Below are positions 38,268 through 46,808 of a stretch of DNA of 64,000 bases, in pieces. Where the stretch lies: contig NZ_CP034834.1 of NCBI RefSeq assembly GCF_004014715.1, positions 1,116,001 through 1,180,000 on the forward strand, in the 5' to 3' direction. The position numbers were made by a program, and so were the translations under genes. Under the pieces are notes generated by a model that saw only the letters and a list, made by a program, of their open reading frames with translations, did not search any database and had not been told where the DNA came from. How positions within the stretch are numbered: position 1 is the stretch's first letter; every line of letters begins with the position of its first letter. Source of the DNA: Pseudoalteromonas sp. R3 (GTDB lineage: Bacteria; Pseudomonadota; Gammaproteobacteria; Enterobacterales; Alteromonadaceae).

Positions 38268-39108
38268 TAGCTCTCCAATTCAAAGGGGCAAGCTTTCTTG
38301 CTTGATTTAACTCGGCCATCAGAGAATCAAAAGGCGGGAAATTATCGTCTCTTTCGATCATCGAATTGATAGGTAAGCGAGATTGTGCGTAACGCTGAAA
38401 TAATTGCCATACTGCGTCACAAACAGGCTGATCATGTGTATCCACAATATGGCTGCCAAAATCACTGTGACCAGCCAGATGGATCTGTGCAACGGCTTGC
38501 TGTGGAATGGCATTGAGGTAATCCATGGCATCAAAGCCATGATTTCTGGCGCTGACATAGACATTATTGATGTCGAGCAAAAATTGACAGCCCGATTGTT
38601 GATGCAGCGCAGCGAGAAACTCCCATTCGGTCATCTGAGATTGATGATACGTCAGGTAGCTGGAGACATTCTCCAGGATTAGTGGGCGCTCCAGGTAGTC
38701 CTGAACAATTCGCAAGCGATCGCATAAATGTGTGAGTGCCTCTTCGGTGTAAGGGAGTGGCAACAAGTCATGACTATTAAAATCGCCAAGAGATGAAAAA
38801 CACAGATGATCAGATACCCAGGCTGGGCGGATGCGCTCTATGGTGCGCTTCAAATCTTTCAGATAGTCGAAATTGACCTCCGTGGTGCTGCCAATTGACA
38901 TTGAGACACCGTGCATGGCTATGGGGTAGCGTTCTTTTATCTGATCAAGATAGTGCCAGGGCTTGCCACCCTCAACAAAGTAGTTTTCTGAAATAACCTC
39001 AAACCAGTCGACTTCAGGCTCAGAGTTGATGATGTCTTCAAAATAACAGGTACGTAGTCCCAGGCCAAAACCCAGATAGGGAGGTGATGTGTTCAAAGTT
39101 AGGTCCAT
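38260..39108 (-). CDS. DUF692 MNIO-family enzyme (BufB/HvfB-like)
   Basis: A 282-residue TIM-barrel enzyme of the multinuclear non-heme iron oxidase family. In bufferin-type pathways these enzymes convert cysteines of a precursor peptide into thiooxazoles or oxazolones that bind copper. Expected metal ligands are visible: His66 in MHGVSM, Asp100-His101 in VSDHLCF, Glu146-Asn147 in ILENVSSYL, Asp179 and Asn181 in LLDINNVYV, His210 and His214 in QIHLAGH, and Asp223/His225 in VDTHD. It follows the cysteine-repeat precursor gene by 82 bases, with a stem-loop between, and overlaps the DUF2063 gene. Confidence 0.92.
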   Translation of the reverse strand: MDLTLNTSPPYLGFGLGLRTCYFEDIINSEPEVDWFEVISENYFVEGGKPWHYLDQIKERYPIAMHGVSMSIGSTTEVNFDYLKDLKRTIERIRPAWVSDHLCFSSLGDFNSHDLLPLPYTEEALTHLCDRLRIVQDYLERPLILENVSSYLTYHQSQMTEWEFLAALHQQSGCQFLLDINNVYVSARNHGFDAMDYLNAIPQQAVAQIHLAGHSDFGSHIVDTHDQPVCDAVWQLFQRYAQSRLPINSMIERDDNFPPFDSLMAELNQARKLAPLNWRAND

Positions 39109-39126
39109 TTGGGCTAGTGGCTTTGT

Positions 39127-39160
39127 TTAGCTTGCGATGCGGATTCGTATCACAAGCTAA
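39127..39160 (-). other. Stem-loop between the precursor and the MNIO gene
   Basis: Two 15-base arms (TTAGCTTG...CAAGCTAA at the ends, loop GATT) pair with two mismatches. There is no T tract. A partial terminator here would give more precursor than enzyme, as is common in RiPP operons. Confidence 0.65.
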
Positions 39161-39190
39161 AACTGGGCCGTAAATTGTAATACGGAACGA

Positions 39191-39649
39191 TTAGCTTTCG
39201 ACTTTGCCGCCGATATCCTGGCAAGCTTTGACAGGCATTTTTACAAATCCCGTGCCTTTACATGAAGCATGACCACCACACGCGTTGTTGGCAGTTTTAC
39301 AGTCGTTATGGCCACCGCAGATATTGACATCATGGCATTTAACCAGATCTGACTTGGCAACAGAACCGACCCATTTGTCTTTCACTTTACCGCCTACATC
39401 TGCGCACGCTTTACCTGGCATAGCGACGAACCCAGTGCCTTTGCAACTGGCTTGTCCTGAGCAGGCATTGTTGGCGGTTTTACAGTCATTGTGACCACCA
39501 CACACATTCACATCATAGCAATGTACCAGATCGGTGCTTGCACCGCTCGTACCTGTGGTTGCTGCATTGGGTGATGAATTGTCTGTTGCATTACAACCTA
39601 CCAGGCCTGCAACCATGACCGCCATAGCGGCCCCCGTTAGTGCTTTCAT
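39191..39649 (-). CDS. Bufferin-like RiPP precursor with duplicated cysteine-rich core
   Basis: A 152-residue protein. An N-terminal export signal ends in LVGC (Cys19), a good lipobox, followed by a Ser/Thr/Asn-rich linker. Two copies of a 49-residue cysteine module follow, at about residues 41-89 and 102-150, 61 residues apart. Each carries six cysteines at the same places (44, 50, 56, 63, 69, 82 and 105, 111, 117, 124, 130, 143), in [18 protein letters not shown] and SCKGTGF. This resembles the BufA2 type of copper-binding bufferins. The downstream MNIO and DUF2063 genes support that role. GAGGAAG precedes the ATG. Duplication of the core and the lipobox are unusual. Confidence 0.85.
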   Translation of the reverse strand: MKALTGAAMAVMVAGLVGCNATDNSSPNAATTGTSGASTDLVHCYDVNVCGGHNDCKTANNACSGQASCKGTGFVAMPGKACADVGGKVKDKWVGSVAKSDLVKCHDVNICGGHNDCKTANNACGGHASCKGTGFVKMPVKACQDIGGKVES

Positions 39650-39735
39650 TTTATCTTCCTCATTGAGTGTGTGCCAAACAGAGTATGGCGGTTACCGATC
39701 CATAATTGCTGTTGTCATAGAGTGGAAAGGTAGTT

Positions 39736-39795
39736 CAGCAGCATGTTCAATGCCCGTACTTATTGGTAGCCAATTGCCACCTGAACATGCTGCTG
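39736..39795. promoter_or_regulatory. Perfect 14-base inverted repeat upstream of the bufferin-like operon
   Basis: CAGCAGCATGTTCA (39736-39749) and TGAACATGCTGCTG (39782-39795) surround 32 bases that contain a further small hairpin (TTGG/CCAA). It lies 87-146 bases before the precursor start. It could be an operator or a structured mRNA leader. Confidence 0.6.
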
Positions 39796-39883
39796 TAACG
39801 ACAAGACCTGCCCTGACCAAGTTTCATTTCAGTTTAGTCGAAAATTTTTTATTGTAGGGAGGAGGGAAGTAGGGAATATGGTG

Positions 39884-39916
39884 GGATCCCTGACCAAACC
39901 TCACGGCCAGGGATCC
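39884..39916 (-). terminator. Stem-loop after the HAF-repeat gene
   Basis: GGATCCCTG (39884-39892) and CAGGGATCC (39908-39916) form a perfect nine-base stem downstream of the 39948-41066 gene. No long T tract follows, so efficiency is uncertain. Confidence 0.6.
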
Positions 39917-39947
39917 AGTTGCTAATTAACGTCTCAGGGGAGCGTGA

Positions 39948-41066
39948 TTACTGTACTTCTAACAAAAAGGCACGACGCTGGTTGTCCTTGTTAACGTAAA
40001 TGCCCACAATGTCTCCACGTTCATTCACTGCTTCAGCTGTTTGCAGCCAGCCCGGTACTGAAACCAGGCGGTTTAAATCATACAGTTTGCCTCGATAATA
40101 AACAGTGGCCTGTATGGTGTCAGAGGTCGATGAGAAACCAACGGCAGTACCTGAGCGGTTAATGTCATTGAAGGCTGATTCTTCGCGTGATGTTTGCTGT
40201 AGTCCGCCGACAACATGTTCTGCAACACCCCCAAGCATAGAGGGATACCAGATGGTTGCTTTCAGCGGAGTCATGGCACGGACCATCTTAGAGCCGGCAA
40301 TCATGCCATAGTCATTGATTGCATTCATTTCGCTCATAACGCCTTCATGCTCATCTATCACCGATACCTGTCCGTGTTTATAAATAAAGGCTCTGTTGGG
40401 CTTGTATGACCAGGCTTCATATTCAAAGCCAATAATATCACCCAGATTATTCAGGCCAGTGGCGCGTCGATAATAAGTGTTGTGCTGTGCTTCTGTTGAA
40501 ATGATATTGTTCTGCCAGGATACCAAAGTGTCCTGGCCGCTATGGTTGTCAGCCCAGCCAATGATTTTGCCCTGGTCATTGATATCAGCGGCCATAGCAC
40601 TGTCAAGAGGCTTGTTACTGAGTACCGGCAGAGCTTGGGGAGCACCTTGCTCAAATCTGACTGGTTGATGATAGCTCTCCCCCATTTTTGTATCATTGTT
40701 AATGCCGCGTAAAATCTCATATCCCACGGCCACTGAGTGATTGTTTATGGCTACCGCATGTGAAGACTGTACTGTGTCCTGACTATGGCCGAGATCAATC
40801 ATGACACCGTCTTGATACTTGAACGCATATTCACAGTTCATCGGTTTACTTACCGGAGAAGTACAACCCATATTGTTATCTCGGGTGGACCAGCCAACTA
40901 TGACTCCGAGGTCATTTATATCCAGCGCAGCCGCTTCACTTCCTCCCAGAGTACCCAGGTCGACAAACCGGTATGAGGGCGACTCAGAAGCCAAAGTCGT
41001 GGCAGAAAAAGTGCAAAAAACGGTACTAGCGATTAGCGTGGCAGTGAGAGATTTAATGTAATACAT
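39948..41066 (-). CDS. Secreted HAF-repeat (DUF3466-like) protein
   Basis: A 372-residue exported protein. The start at 41066 is preferred because AAGGAG lies just upstream and a signal peptide (MYYIKSLTATLIAS, ending TTLAS) follows. The mature part consists of repeats of the HAF type, such as DLGTLGGSEAAALDINDLG, INDQGKIIGWA, LNNLGDIIGFE and INDYGMIAGSK, which predict a beta-propeller. Such proteins are extracellular and of unknown role. It is monocistronic. Confidence 0.82.
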   Translation of the reverse strand: MYYIKSLTATLIASTVFCTFSATTLASESPSYRFVDLGTLGGSEAAALDINDLGVIVGWSTRDNNMGCTSPVSKPMNCEYAFKYQDGVMIDLGHSQDTVQSSHAVAINNHSVAVGYEILRGINNDTKMGESYHQPVRFEQGAPQALPVLSNKPLDSAMAADINDQGKIIGWADNHSGQDTLVSWQNNIISTEAQHNTYYRRATGLNNLGDIIGFEYEAWSYKPNRAFIYKHGQVSVIDEHEGVMSEMNAINDYGMIAGSKMVRAMTPLKATIWYPSMLGGVAEHVVGGLQQTSREESAFNDINRSGTAVGFSSTSDTIQATVYYRGKLYDLNRLVSVPGWLQTAEAVNERGDIVGIYVNKDNQRRAFLLEVQ

Positions 41067-41307
41067 CTTAATACTCCTTTTAGTTACATTAATAAAAAAG
41101 AATGGGTTTTGTAATCTGTTGAGACTAAAATTACCCATTAATGATGACAGAAAAAAGTATTAATCGTTAAGGTAAAATAACAGCACCTATTGATCTGGAG
41201 CAATAAAGGTACATTTTATTAGTTTCTATATCATGTAGATAGCTTATAAAATGTTCAGGCCAGGTTCTGTTAAGGGTTAGACTGCAGACGTAGGATCGCA
41301 TGGCCGC

Positions 41308-41562
41308 CTATGTTTGCCGGATCAAGCGCCTGAGCATGACCAGCTTTCGTAATACTGAAATTTTGTGTTTGCTTTTGAACAACAGCACACCGCCAAGTGC
41401 CAACAGTGCAATACCTTCAGGTGTGCTCGCCATGGCCTTGGTTTTGCAGCAAAAGCGCCTTTTATTGAACTGCGCATGATATAACTGCTTCATAAGGCGC
41501 AGCTGTTGCTGCTGCACCTCTTTGTGTGCGGTTTGGTAAATGAAACGTGCAAGCCAGTTCAT
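41308..41562 (-). CDS. YqjK-like small protein
   Basis: An 84-residue basic protein starting MNWLARFIYQTAHKEVQQQQ, with one hydrophobic stretch (GIALLALGGVLLF) and two adjacent cysteines (RFCCKTK). The ATG at 41562 is preferred, with AAGGGCG upstream, over an earlier in-frame one. It is the third gene of a yqjD-yqjE-yqjK-like envelope operon; the resemblance to YqjK is by position, size and charge. Confidence 0.65.
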   Translation of the reverse strand: MNWLARFIYQTAHKEVQQQQLRLMKQLYHAQFNKRRFCCKTKAMASTPEGIALLALGGVLLFKSKHKISVLRKLVMLRRLIRQT

Positions 41563-41587
41563 TATAACGCCCTTCGAAAATCTTGAA

Positions 41588-41980
41588 TCAAAACACATCA
41601 AGCAGATCGTTAGTGGTTTTATCGAACAACTGTATTGCAGTTGCTATCAGGTAGTAAATCAGTGCCAGGTTTAGCGTCATCAGCAATCCCGCGGATACAA
41701 ACCAGCTCAGACCGGCTTGTACCATCGCATAGGCAATCAAGCCCTGAAGAGACAGCCAGGTTACTGTAATAAGCAGTGCAGAAATCATCAGCAGGATAAT
41801 ACAGGCAAGGATAGCTTTAAAATGGGCACGAAGTTTGGCCTTTAACAATGCAGCGCAAGCGCGGGCAAGTTCAGCATAGCTGGTGGTAACTGACTTACCT
41901 GCGTGCAATAGCCCTTGCAACTGCGCACCCATGCTTGCCGATTGGTGATGTCCAGCGTTATTGCCTGATGACGCGCTCAT
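41588..41980 (-). CDS. YqjE-like phage-holin-family membrane protein
   Basis: A 130-residue protein with two membrane segments (about residues 55-78 and 87-112) between polar ends, matching the holin-3-6/YqjE family (PF07332), found in the inner membrane and often linked to stress. It starts two bases after the DUF883 gene stop, giving tight coupling. The small YqjK-like gene follows. Confidence 0.8.
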   Translation of the reverse strand: MSASSGNNAGHHQSASMGAQLQGLLHAGKSVTTSYAELARACAALLKAKLRAHFKAILACIILLMISALLITVTWLSLQGLIAYAMVQAGLSWFVSAGLLMTLNLALIYYLIATAIQLFDKTTNDLLDVF

Positions 41981-41981
41981 A

Positions 41982-42290
41982 TTACTTACCCCGCAATAGC
42001 ATGGTCAGAAGGACACCGGCACCAAATGCAATGCCCGCTGTTTTAACTGGGTTTTCGGTTGCGTATTCCTTAATACCCGAGGCATTCCATTTTTTCTCAA
42101 GAAGGCGTTTCTGTGCTTGCAGAGCCTGGCTTGAGGCATCGCCCTTGTGCCTTAATTGCTCTTCAGTTTTGGCTGCTGTGTCGTGCAGAGCATCAACGGT
42201 GGAATGCAGAGAATCAGCTAACTGATCTGATACCGGGTGTGTGTGCTCTTGGTTTACCTGACTGTTAGCGGCCGATTTTTTGGTACTCAT
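41982..42290 (-). CDS. DUF883/YqjD-like ribosome-associated membrane protein
   Basis: A 102-residue protein. A long amphipathic helical region (DSLHSTVDALHDTAAKTEEQ) leads to a C-terminal membrane segment (AGIAFGAGVLLTMLL), as in the ElaB/YqjD/DUF883 family. E. coli members anchor stationary-phase ribosomes to the inner membrane. First gene of the three-gene unit; AAGGAGT lies upstream of the start. Confidence 0.82.
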   Translation of the reverse strand: MSTKKSAANSQVNQEHTHPVSDQLADSLHSTVDALHDTAAKTEEQLRHKGDASSQALQAQKRLLEKKWNASGIKEYATENPVKTAGIAFGAGVLLTMLLRGK

Positions 42291-42422
42291 AATAACTCCT
42301 TGATTGCGAGAATTAGTATGGTGTTAGGTGCAAGCAGCTTGCCATAAAAATTCTTCCATTAATCAGGGGATTAGTTGTTTTTTGTGAGTTGGAATAGGGG
42401 GATTTACCGGTTTGTGAATATT

Positions 42423-43538
42423 TTACTCTGTATTATTTACGCGCAAGATCCTATTTGAACAGGTCTCAGCACGTGAAATGAGGTGCCTGAATAACCACTC
42501 GACGGGACCCTGAGTAAATCGTCGGTGCCATAGTGTGGCAAACAGCCAGGCTGACAAGCAAAAAAACAGACTGCTACATAGAGCCATCTCAATTGATTGA
42601 CCTCCGAGCATATTCATTGCCTCTAATATGCCCATACCAATAATAATGTGCGCAATATAAAATGTGAGTGATAACTTACCTGTTGCTTCCAAAGAGCGAA
42701 ATAGCGCTGTATGGTGATAACTTTGTGCCAGCCTGATGCAGATGATCAGGACTATCATTGAGCTGGCGGTGGCAGAGAGCAAGTACTGGGGTAAAGGCGG
42801 GATAGGCCCTGTACTCAGTAAAAAGGTGATTTCTTCACCATGCATACCCAGGTTTTGTGCCATCACACGGAAGAGATAAAACGCGCTTTCAATGAGTATT
42901 AACACCAAAAGTGCAACTTTAAACAATCGTTTTTGAGTTGCCTTCTGATGTAACGGCTGGCGGCCAAGCCACATGCCAAACACCAGTAGTGCAAACCAGG
43001 GTAAAACAGGATGAAAGCCATTATAAAAAATGCGCCGAAGCATCCCTTCTGGAGTCCAAAGTTCAAGGTAAGTTAGGGTATCCCAGTGCCAGCCCTGCGA
43101 GTAGTCAATGATGAGTAACAGGGCCGGAAACGTCGAGACAATTGCAGCACAGAGCACAAGTAAGGTGCGATGAGATGCAAATAGTAACCAGGAAGCCAAT
43201 ATAAAGTAGCAGCCATAAAAATGCAGAATATCAGCAGGCCAGACTGGCAGGTAAACCAAACCTAAGCACAACAGTAAAATACCGCGCATGGCGACTTTAT
43301 TTTGCAGTTGCTTCCTTTGCAGCAGGTTGTGTTGCTCGGCTTTTCGACAGCTCAGTGCCAGACCAACTCCGGCAAGTATCACAAACAAAGCAGCAGCACG
43401 GCCTTCAAACAATGCACTTGCTGATATCAACAAAGTGCTGCCTGTGGTCGCGCCCATCACGAGTTTAAAATTAACGACCACCATACCAAAAATTGCCAAC
43501 GCTCTGGCAAGGTCAATACCATGGATCCGCTTACTCAT
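42423..43538 (-). CDS. DUF418/HGSNAT-like multi-spanning membrane protein
   Basis: A 371-residue protein with about ten membrane segments. Its beginning RIHGIDLARALAIFGMVVVN matches the N-terminal signature of the DUF418 and heparan-alpha-glucosaminide acetyltransferase-like (HGSNAT_cat) families, which are probable membrane acyltransferases. The second half includes ATGKLSLTFYIAHIIIG, also conserved. Monocistronic; substrate unknown. Confidence 0.78.
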   Translation of the reverse strand: MSKRIHGIDLARALAIFGMVVVNFKLVMGATTGSTLLISASALFEGRAAALFVILAGVGLALSCRKAEQHNLLQRKQLQNKVAMRGILLLCLGLVYLPVWPADILHFYGCYFILASWLLFASHRTLLVLCAAIVSTFPALLLIIDYSQGWHWDTLTYLELWTPEGMLRRIFYNGFHPVLPWFALLVFGMWLGRQPLHQKATQKRLFKVALLVLILIESAFYLFRVMAQNLGMHGEEITFLLSTGPIPPLPQYLLSATASSMIVLIICIRLAQSYHHTALFRSLEATGKLSLTFYIAHIIIGMGILEAMNMLGGQSIEMALCSSLFFCLSAWLFATLWHRRFTQGPVEWLFRHLISRAETCSNRILRVNNTE

Positions 43539-43667
43539 TAGTGTGCCCGCTTGTCTGTTCAGTGTGTCTTAAGTTAATGGGTGTGGGCAGAATATTCCGT
43601 TAATAAATGTATAAATTTGTAATTGATACGGGTACGGGCTAAGCGCTTAAAATACTTGCCTGCTAAC

Positions 43668-44114
43668 TTAGCTTCCTGACCAGATTGAGAATTTATCTCC
43701 CAGATATTTGCTGTAGCGAATGAAATACGCATTGACGAGCAATAATAATCCACCAACGAGCGCCGCTTCGCTGAACAGACCTATAAGGCAAAAACTTAAA
43801 CCAAAGGCATGTAGTATAAACTCCAGACGTGTCAGAAGTCGTCTGTCGGGTTGGCTTTTAAACGTTCCCAGAAAAAACCATACTTTGAGCCACAAAGGTA
43901 ATGGGCGAATGGATGCGTCTTGATTTGGCATAAATGACTCCTTTTGTAATGTATTAATGTCGGTCTCCAATGCAGCAGCAAGGCATTTTAGAGACTCCAT
44001 GCTGGGCTTATGTCCTTGTTCGATACGTTGAATGGTTCTGATATTGAGTCCTGACATCATGGCCAGTTGAGCCTGAGTCAGGTGCTTGCTTAATCTGAGT
44101 TGTTTTAGGATCAT
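43668..44114 (-). CDS. XRE-type regulator with C-terminal membrane domain
   Basis: A 148-residue protein. Residues 1-58 form a helix-turn-helix of the XRE/Cro type (HLTQAQLAMMSGLNIRTIQR then IEQGHKPSMESLKCLAAAL). The C-terminal half has two membrane segments (about residues 105-135), a 2TM arrangement typical of membrane-tethered HTH proteins. It is divergent from the amylase gene; the shared upstream region contains a 13-base direct repeat that could be its own operator. Confidence 0.85.
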   Translation of the reverse strand: MILKQLRLSKHLTQAQLAMMSGLNIRTIQRIEQGHKPSMESLKCLAAALETDINTLQKESFMPNQDASIRPLPLWLKVWFFLGTFKSQPDRRLLTRLEFILHAFGLSFCLIGLFSEAALVGGLLLLVNAYFIRYSKYLGDKFSIWSGS

Positions 44115-44472
44115 AAGTAACTCGCTACATGGTGATGTTGAAAAGTGTTACCAGAAGTTCTGAAACAGGCAAGAAGTTACGGTCGGCTTTTTTGTGACAA
44201 AGTATAAATATCAGTAAGTTACATTATTTAAAAGTTACTGAAACAGGCAATTAAGTCGAGCTTTTTAATCGTGTCAGAGTGATGCCGTTCGATTGCTAAA
44301 AATATAAAACTTGGTTGGAACGGAAGAAGTTAGTGTGCTTTTTGAACGAATTGTGTGGTGAACAGACTGGCGCGCTTTTATGCATACGTATTCAATAGAC
44401 GTTTAATCGGATCTCTCTATATTGTTACCGTGATGTAAATATTATCGTTATGACAACAACAGAGAGCACACA
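44115..44472. promoter_or_regulatory. Divergent control region with a 13-base direct repeat
   Basis: CTGAAACAGGCAA occurs at 44160-44172 and again at 44238-44250, 78 bases apart, each preceded by AGTT. The copies are nearer to the XRE gene than to the amylase gene. No other gene or structure is seen here. Confidence 0.55.
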
Positions 44473-46482
44473 ATGGTTAAACAGTCACTCAAAGCGTTGA
44501 ATACTGCGCTAATTACCGCAGGGTTGGGCATGTCCGCTCAGGCACTGGCAACTCCCACTACTTTTGTTCATTTATTCGAATGGTCCTGGCAGGATATCGC
44601 CACCGAATGTGAAACTTTTCTTGGTCCAAAAGGCTATGCTGCGGTTCAGGTATCTCCTCCCAGTGAACACATTACCGGAGCGCCGTGGTGGACACGTTAT
44701 CAGCCAGTCAGCTATCAACTTGAGAGCCGCAGCGGTAATCGTGCCCAGTTCACCGATATGGTGGAGCGTTGTAAAGCCGTTGGTGTAAATATCTATGTTG
44801 ATGCAGTGATCAACCACATGGCACACGGCAGCGGCACAGGCGTGGCTGGCAGTACTTTTGGTGATAAACACTACCCTATTTACAGTCCGCAAGACTTCCA
44901 CGAGACGTGTGCAATTAACGACGCTGATTATGGCAACAATGCATGGCGAGTACAGAATTGCGAACTGGTTGGCCTGGCCGATCTAAACACCTCTTCAACT
45001 TATGTTCAAAACACATTGGCGGCTTACCTAAACGATCTGGTTGGAATCGGTGTAGCCGGGTTCAGACTCGATGCCAGTAAGCACATGGCCGCATCGGATA
45101 TTGCGACAATCATGAACAAAGTAAATGGTGAGCCTCTGGTCTTCCAGGAAGTGATCGATCAGGGAGGTCAGGCTGTGCGTGCAGATGAGTACTTTGGTAA
45201 TGGATTGGTGACAGAATTCAAGTACAGCACCAAACTGGGGGATACTTTTAAGTCGGGCAAACTGGCCTGGTTAAACAGTTTTGGTGAAGCCTGGGGTATG
45301 ATGCCAAGTCACCTTGCAGTAGTCTTTGTGGACAATCATGATAACCAACGAGGTCACGGCGGGGCCGGAAATGTGGTGACTTATGAGGATGGCGCACTTT
45401 ATGATCTGGCTAACGTATTTATGCTTGCCTTCCCATATGGCTACCCCAAAGTGATGTCGAGCTATGACTTTAACCATGATGGTGATGCAGGCCCTCCGGG
45501 AAGCTCTGTACATCAGGGCAGTACCCTGAATTGTTTTGCTAATGAGTGGCAATGTGAGCACCGTCGCGGCATGATTGCGGGAGCCATGGATTTCAGAAAT
45601 AACACCACGGGTCACTGGACGGTAAACAACTGGTGGGACAACGGCAATAACCAAATTGCATTTTCGCGCGGTAATGAAGGCTTTGTAGCGATTAACCGTG
45701 AAGGTGGGTCGCTTAATCAAACGTTGCAAACAGGTCTTGTCGAAGGTGTGTACTGTGATGTTCTGAGTGGCGGAAAAAACACCGCAGGTAATGGTTGCTT
45801 AGGCAGTCAGATTACCGTGTCGCAAAGTGGCGTTGCCAATATCAACATCAGCCCGATGAGTGCAGTTGCAATTCACCACAACAGTAAAATCGGCGATACT
45901 CCGGATGTTCCGGTGGGTGACTGGCAACGGACTGTGATCTTTATTAAGGCCGAAACAGCTGCGGGCCAGGATATGTTTGTCCGTGGTGGCTTAGATCACA
46001 CTTTTGCAGCCACCTTAGGCCGTGACTGTGCTCAGGAACCCATGCAGTGTGCGATGCCTGTTCGTCACAATAATCTGAAAAACCCGACTACACAAGGCTG
46101 GAAGCAGGGTGATAACTTCCTTGACTGGCAAGGCGCGGAGTCTGGCCAAAGTGCAGATGCCCAGGGCAGCGCACTGGACTGGACCACCAACTTGTGGCCT
46201 GCCCAGTGGGGAGCCAAAGCCACGGTTGAAAGCAATGGATATGGTGAAACGCAGCTGAACCAATGGGGTGCTCATTACTGGATGTTGGATGTAGATATGG
46301 ACTGTAGCCAGACCCACAATGGCTGGTTTGAGATCAAAGCCTTTGTTAAAAACGGCCAGGGCTGGGAAGGCGACATTAGCCAGATCAACACCCCCTACAA
46401 CAGTAATAATCACTTCGCTCGTTGCGGACAAATCTCAGTATTTGAATTTAATCAATCGACTGCGATTTACAGTAATTTCTAA
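44473..46482 (+). CDS. Secreted alpha-amylase (AHA-type, GH13) with C-terminal extension
   Basis: A 669-residue secreted starch-degrading enzyme. The signal peptide ends AQALA (residue 26) and the mature form starts [11 protein letters not shown]. The nucleophile, acid and third carboxylate of GH13 are Asp200, Glu226 and Asp290 (mature 174, 200 and 264), in [18 protein letters not shown] and [10 protein letters not shown]. These are the same numbers I recall for the chloride-dependent P. haloplanktis amylase AHA, whose precursor is also 669 residues. About 190 residues after the catalytic region (from [10 protein letters not shown]) form an extension like that of AHA, which is removed after secretion. 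The gene appears monocistronic. Confidence 0.94.
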   Translation: MVKQSLKALNTALITAGLGMSAQALATPTTFVHLFEWSWQDIATECETFLGPKGYAAVQVSPPSEHITGAPWWTRYQPVSYQLESRSGNRAQFTDMVERCKAVGVNIYVDAVINHMAHGSGTGVAGSTFGDKHYPIYSPQDFHETCAINDADYGNNAWRVQNCELVGLADLNTSSTYVQNTLAAYLNDLVGIGVAGFRLDASKHMAASDIATIMNKVNGEPLVFQEVIDQGGQAVRADEYFGNGLVTEFKYSTKLGDTFKSGKLAWLNSFGEAWGMMPSHLAVVFVDNHDNQRGHGGAGNVVTYEDGALYDLANVFMLAFPYGYPKVMSSYDFNHDGDAGPPGSSVHQGSTLNCFANEWQCEHRRGMIAGAMDFRNNTTGHWTVNNWWDNGNNQIAFSRGNEGFVAINREGGSLNQTLQTGLVEGVYCDVLSGGKNTAGNGCLGSQITVSQSGVANINISPMSAVAIHHNSKIGDTPDVPVGDWQRTVIFIKAETAAGQDMFVRGGLDHTFAATLGRDCAQEPMQCAMPVRHNNLKNPTTQGWKQGDNFLDWQGAESGQSADAQGSALDWTTNLWPAQWGAKATVESNGYGETQLNQWGAHYWMLDVDMDCSQTHNGWFEIKAFVKNGQGWEGDISQINTPYNSNNHFARCGQISVFEFNQSTAIYSNF

Positions 46483-46808
46483 CCAATAACGCCGGGTCTG
46501 CGGCGGTCAGTATTCGGTAGCGGTCACTCTCCCTGGTGGCCGTTGCCTCTTGCAAACTCTGCTTGCTAAGTTGTCTGCATCCGTTTATCGACTTTCAAAG
46601 CGACGCCAGTAAAACAGTCTCCTGGGTACTTTCCGCTATGAATACCTTCCTAATCTGTCTCCCTTTTATGTACAAATTCACAACTTGGCAGGTCACTGTT
46701 TTGGCTGGATTGATGTGAGAAAGTAGTTGTTTCTATTATGGTATAATTTTGCCCTATATTAAGGTTAAATAAACTTCTTTAGTAGTAGATAGATAAGTTT
46801 TTTATAGT
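46483..46808. other. Intergenic region between amylase and Rhs fragment
   Basis: It holds an imperfect hairpin (46514-46545, GGTAGCGGTCAC with GTGGCCGTTGCC) that may terminate the amylase transcript. After 46700 the sequence becomes AT-rich, and an in-frame stop just before 46809 marks the 5' limit of the Rhs fragment. No N-terminal Rhs coding sequence is found here. Confidence 0.5.
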
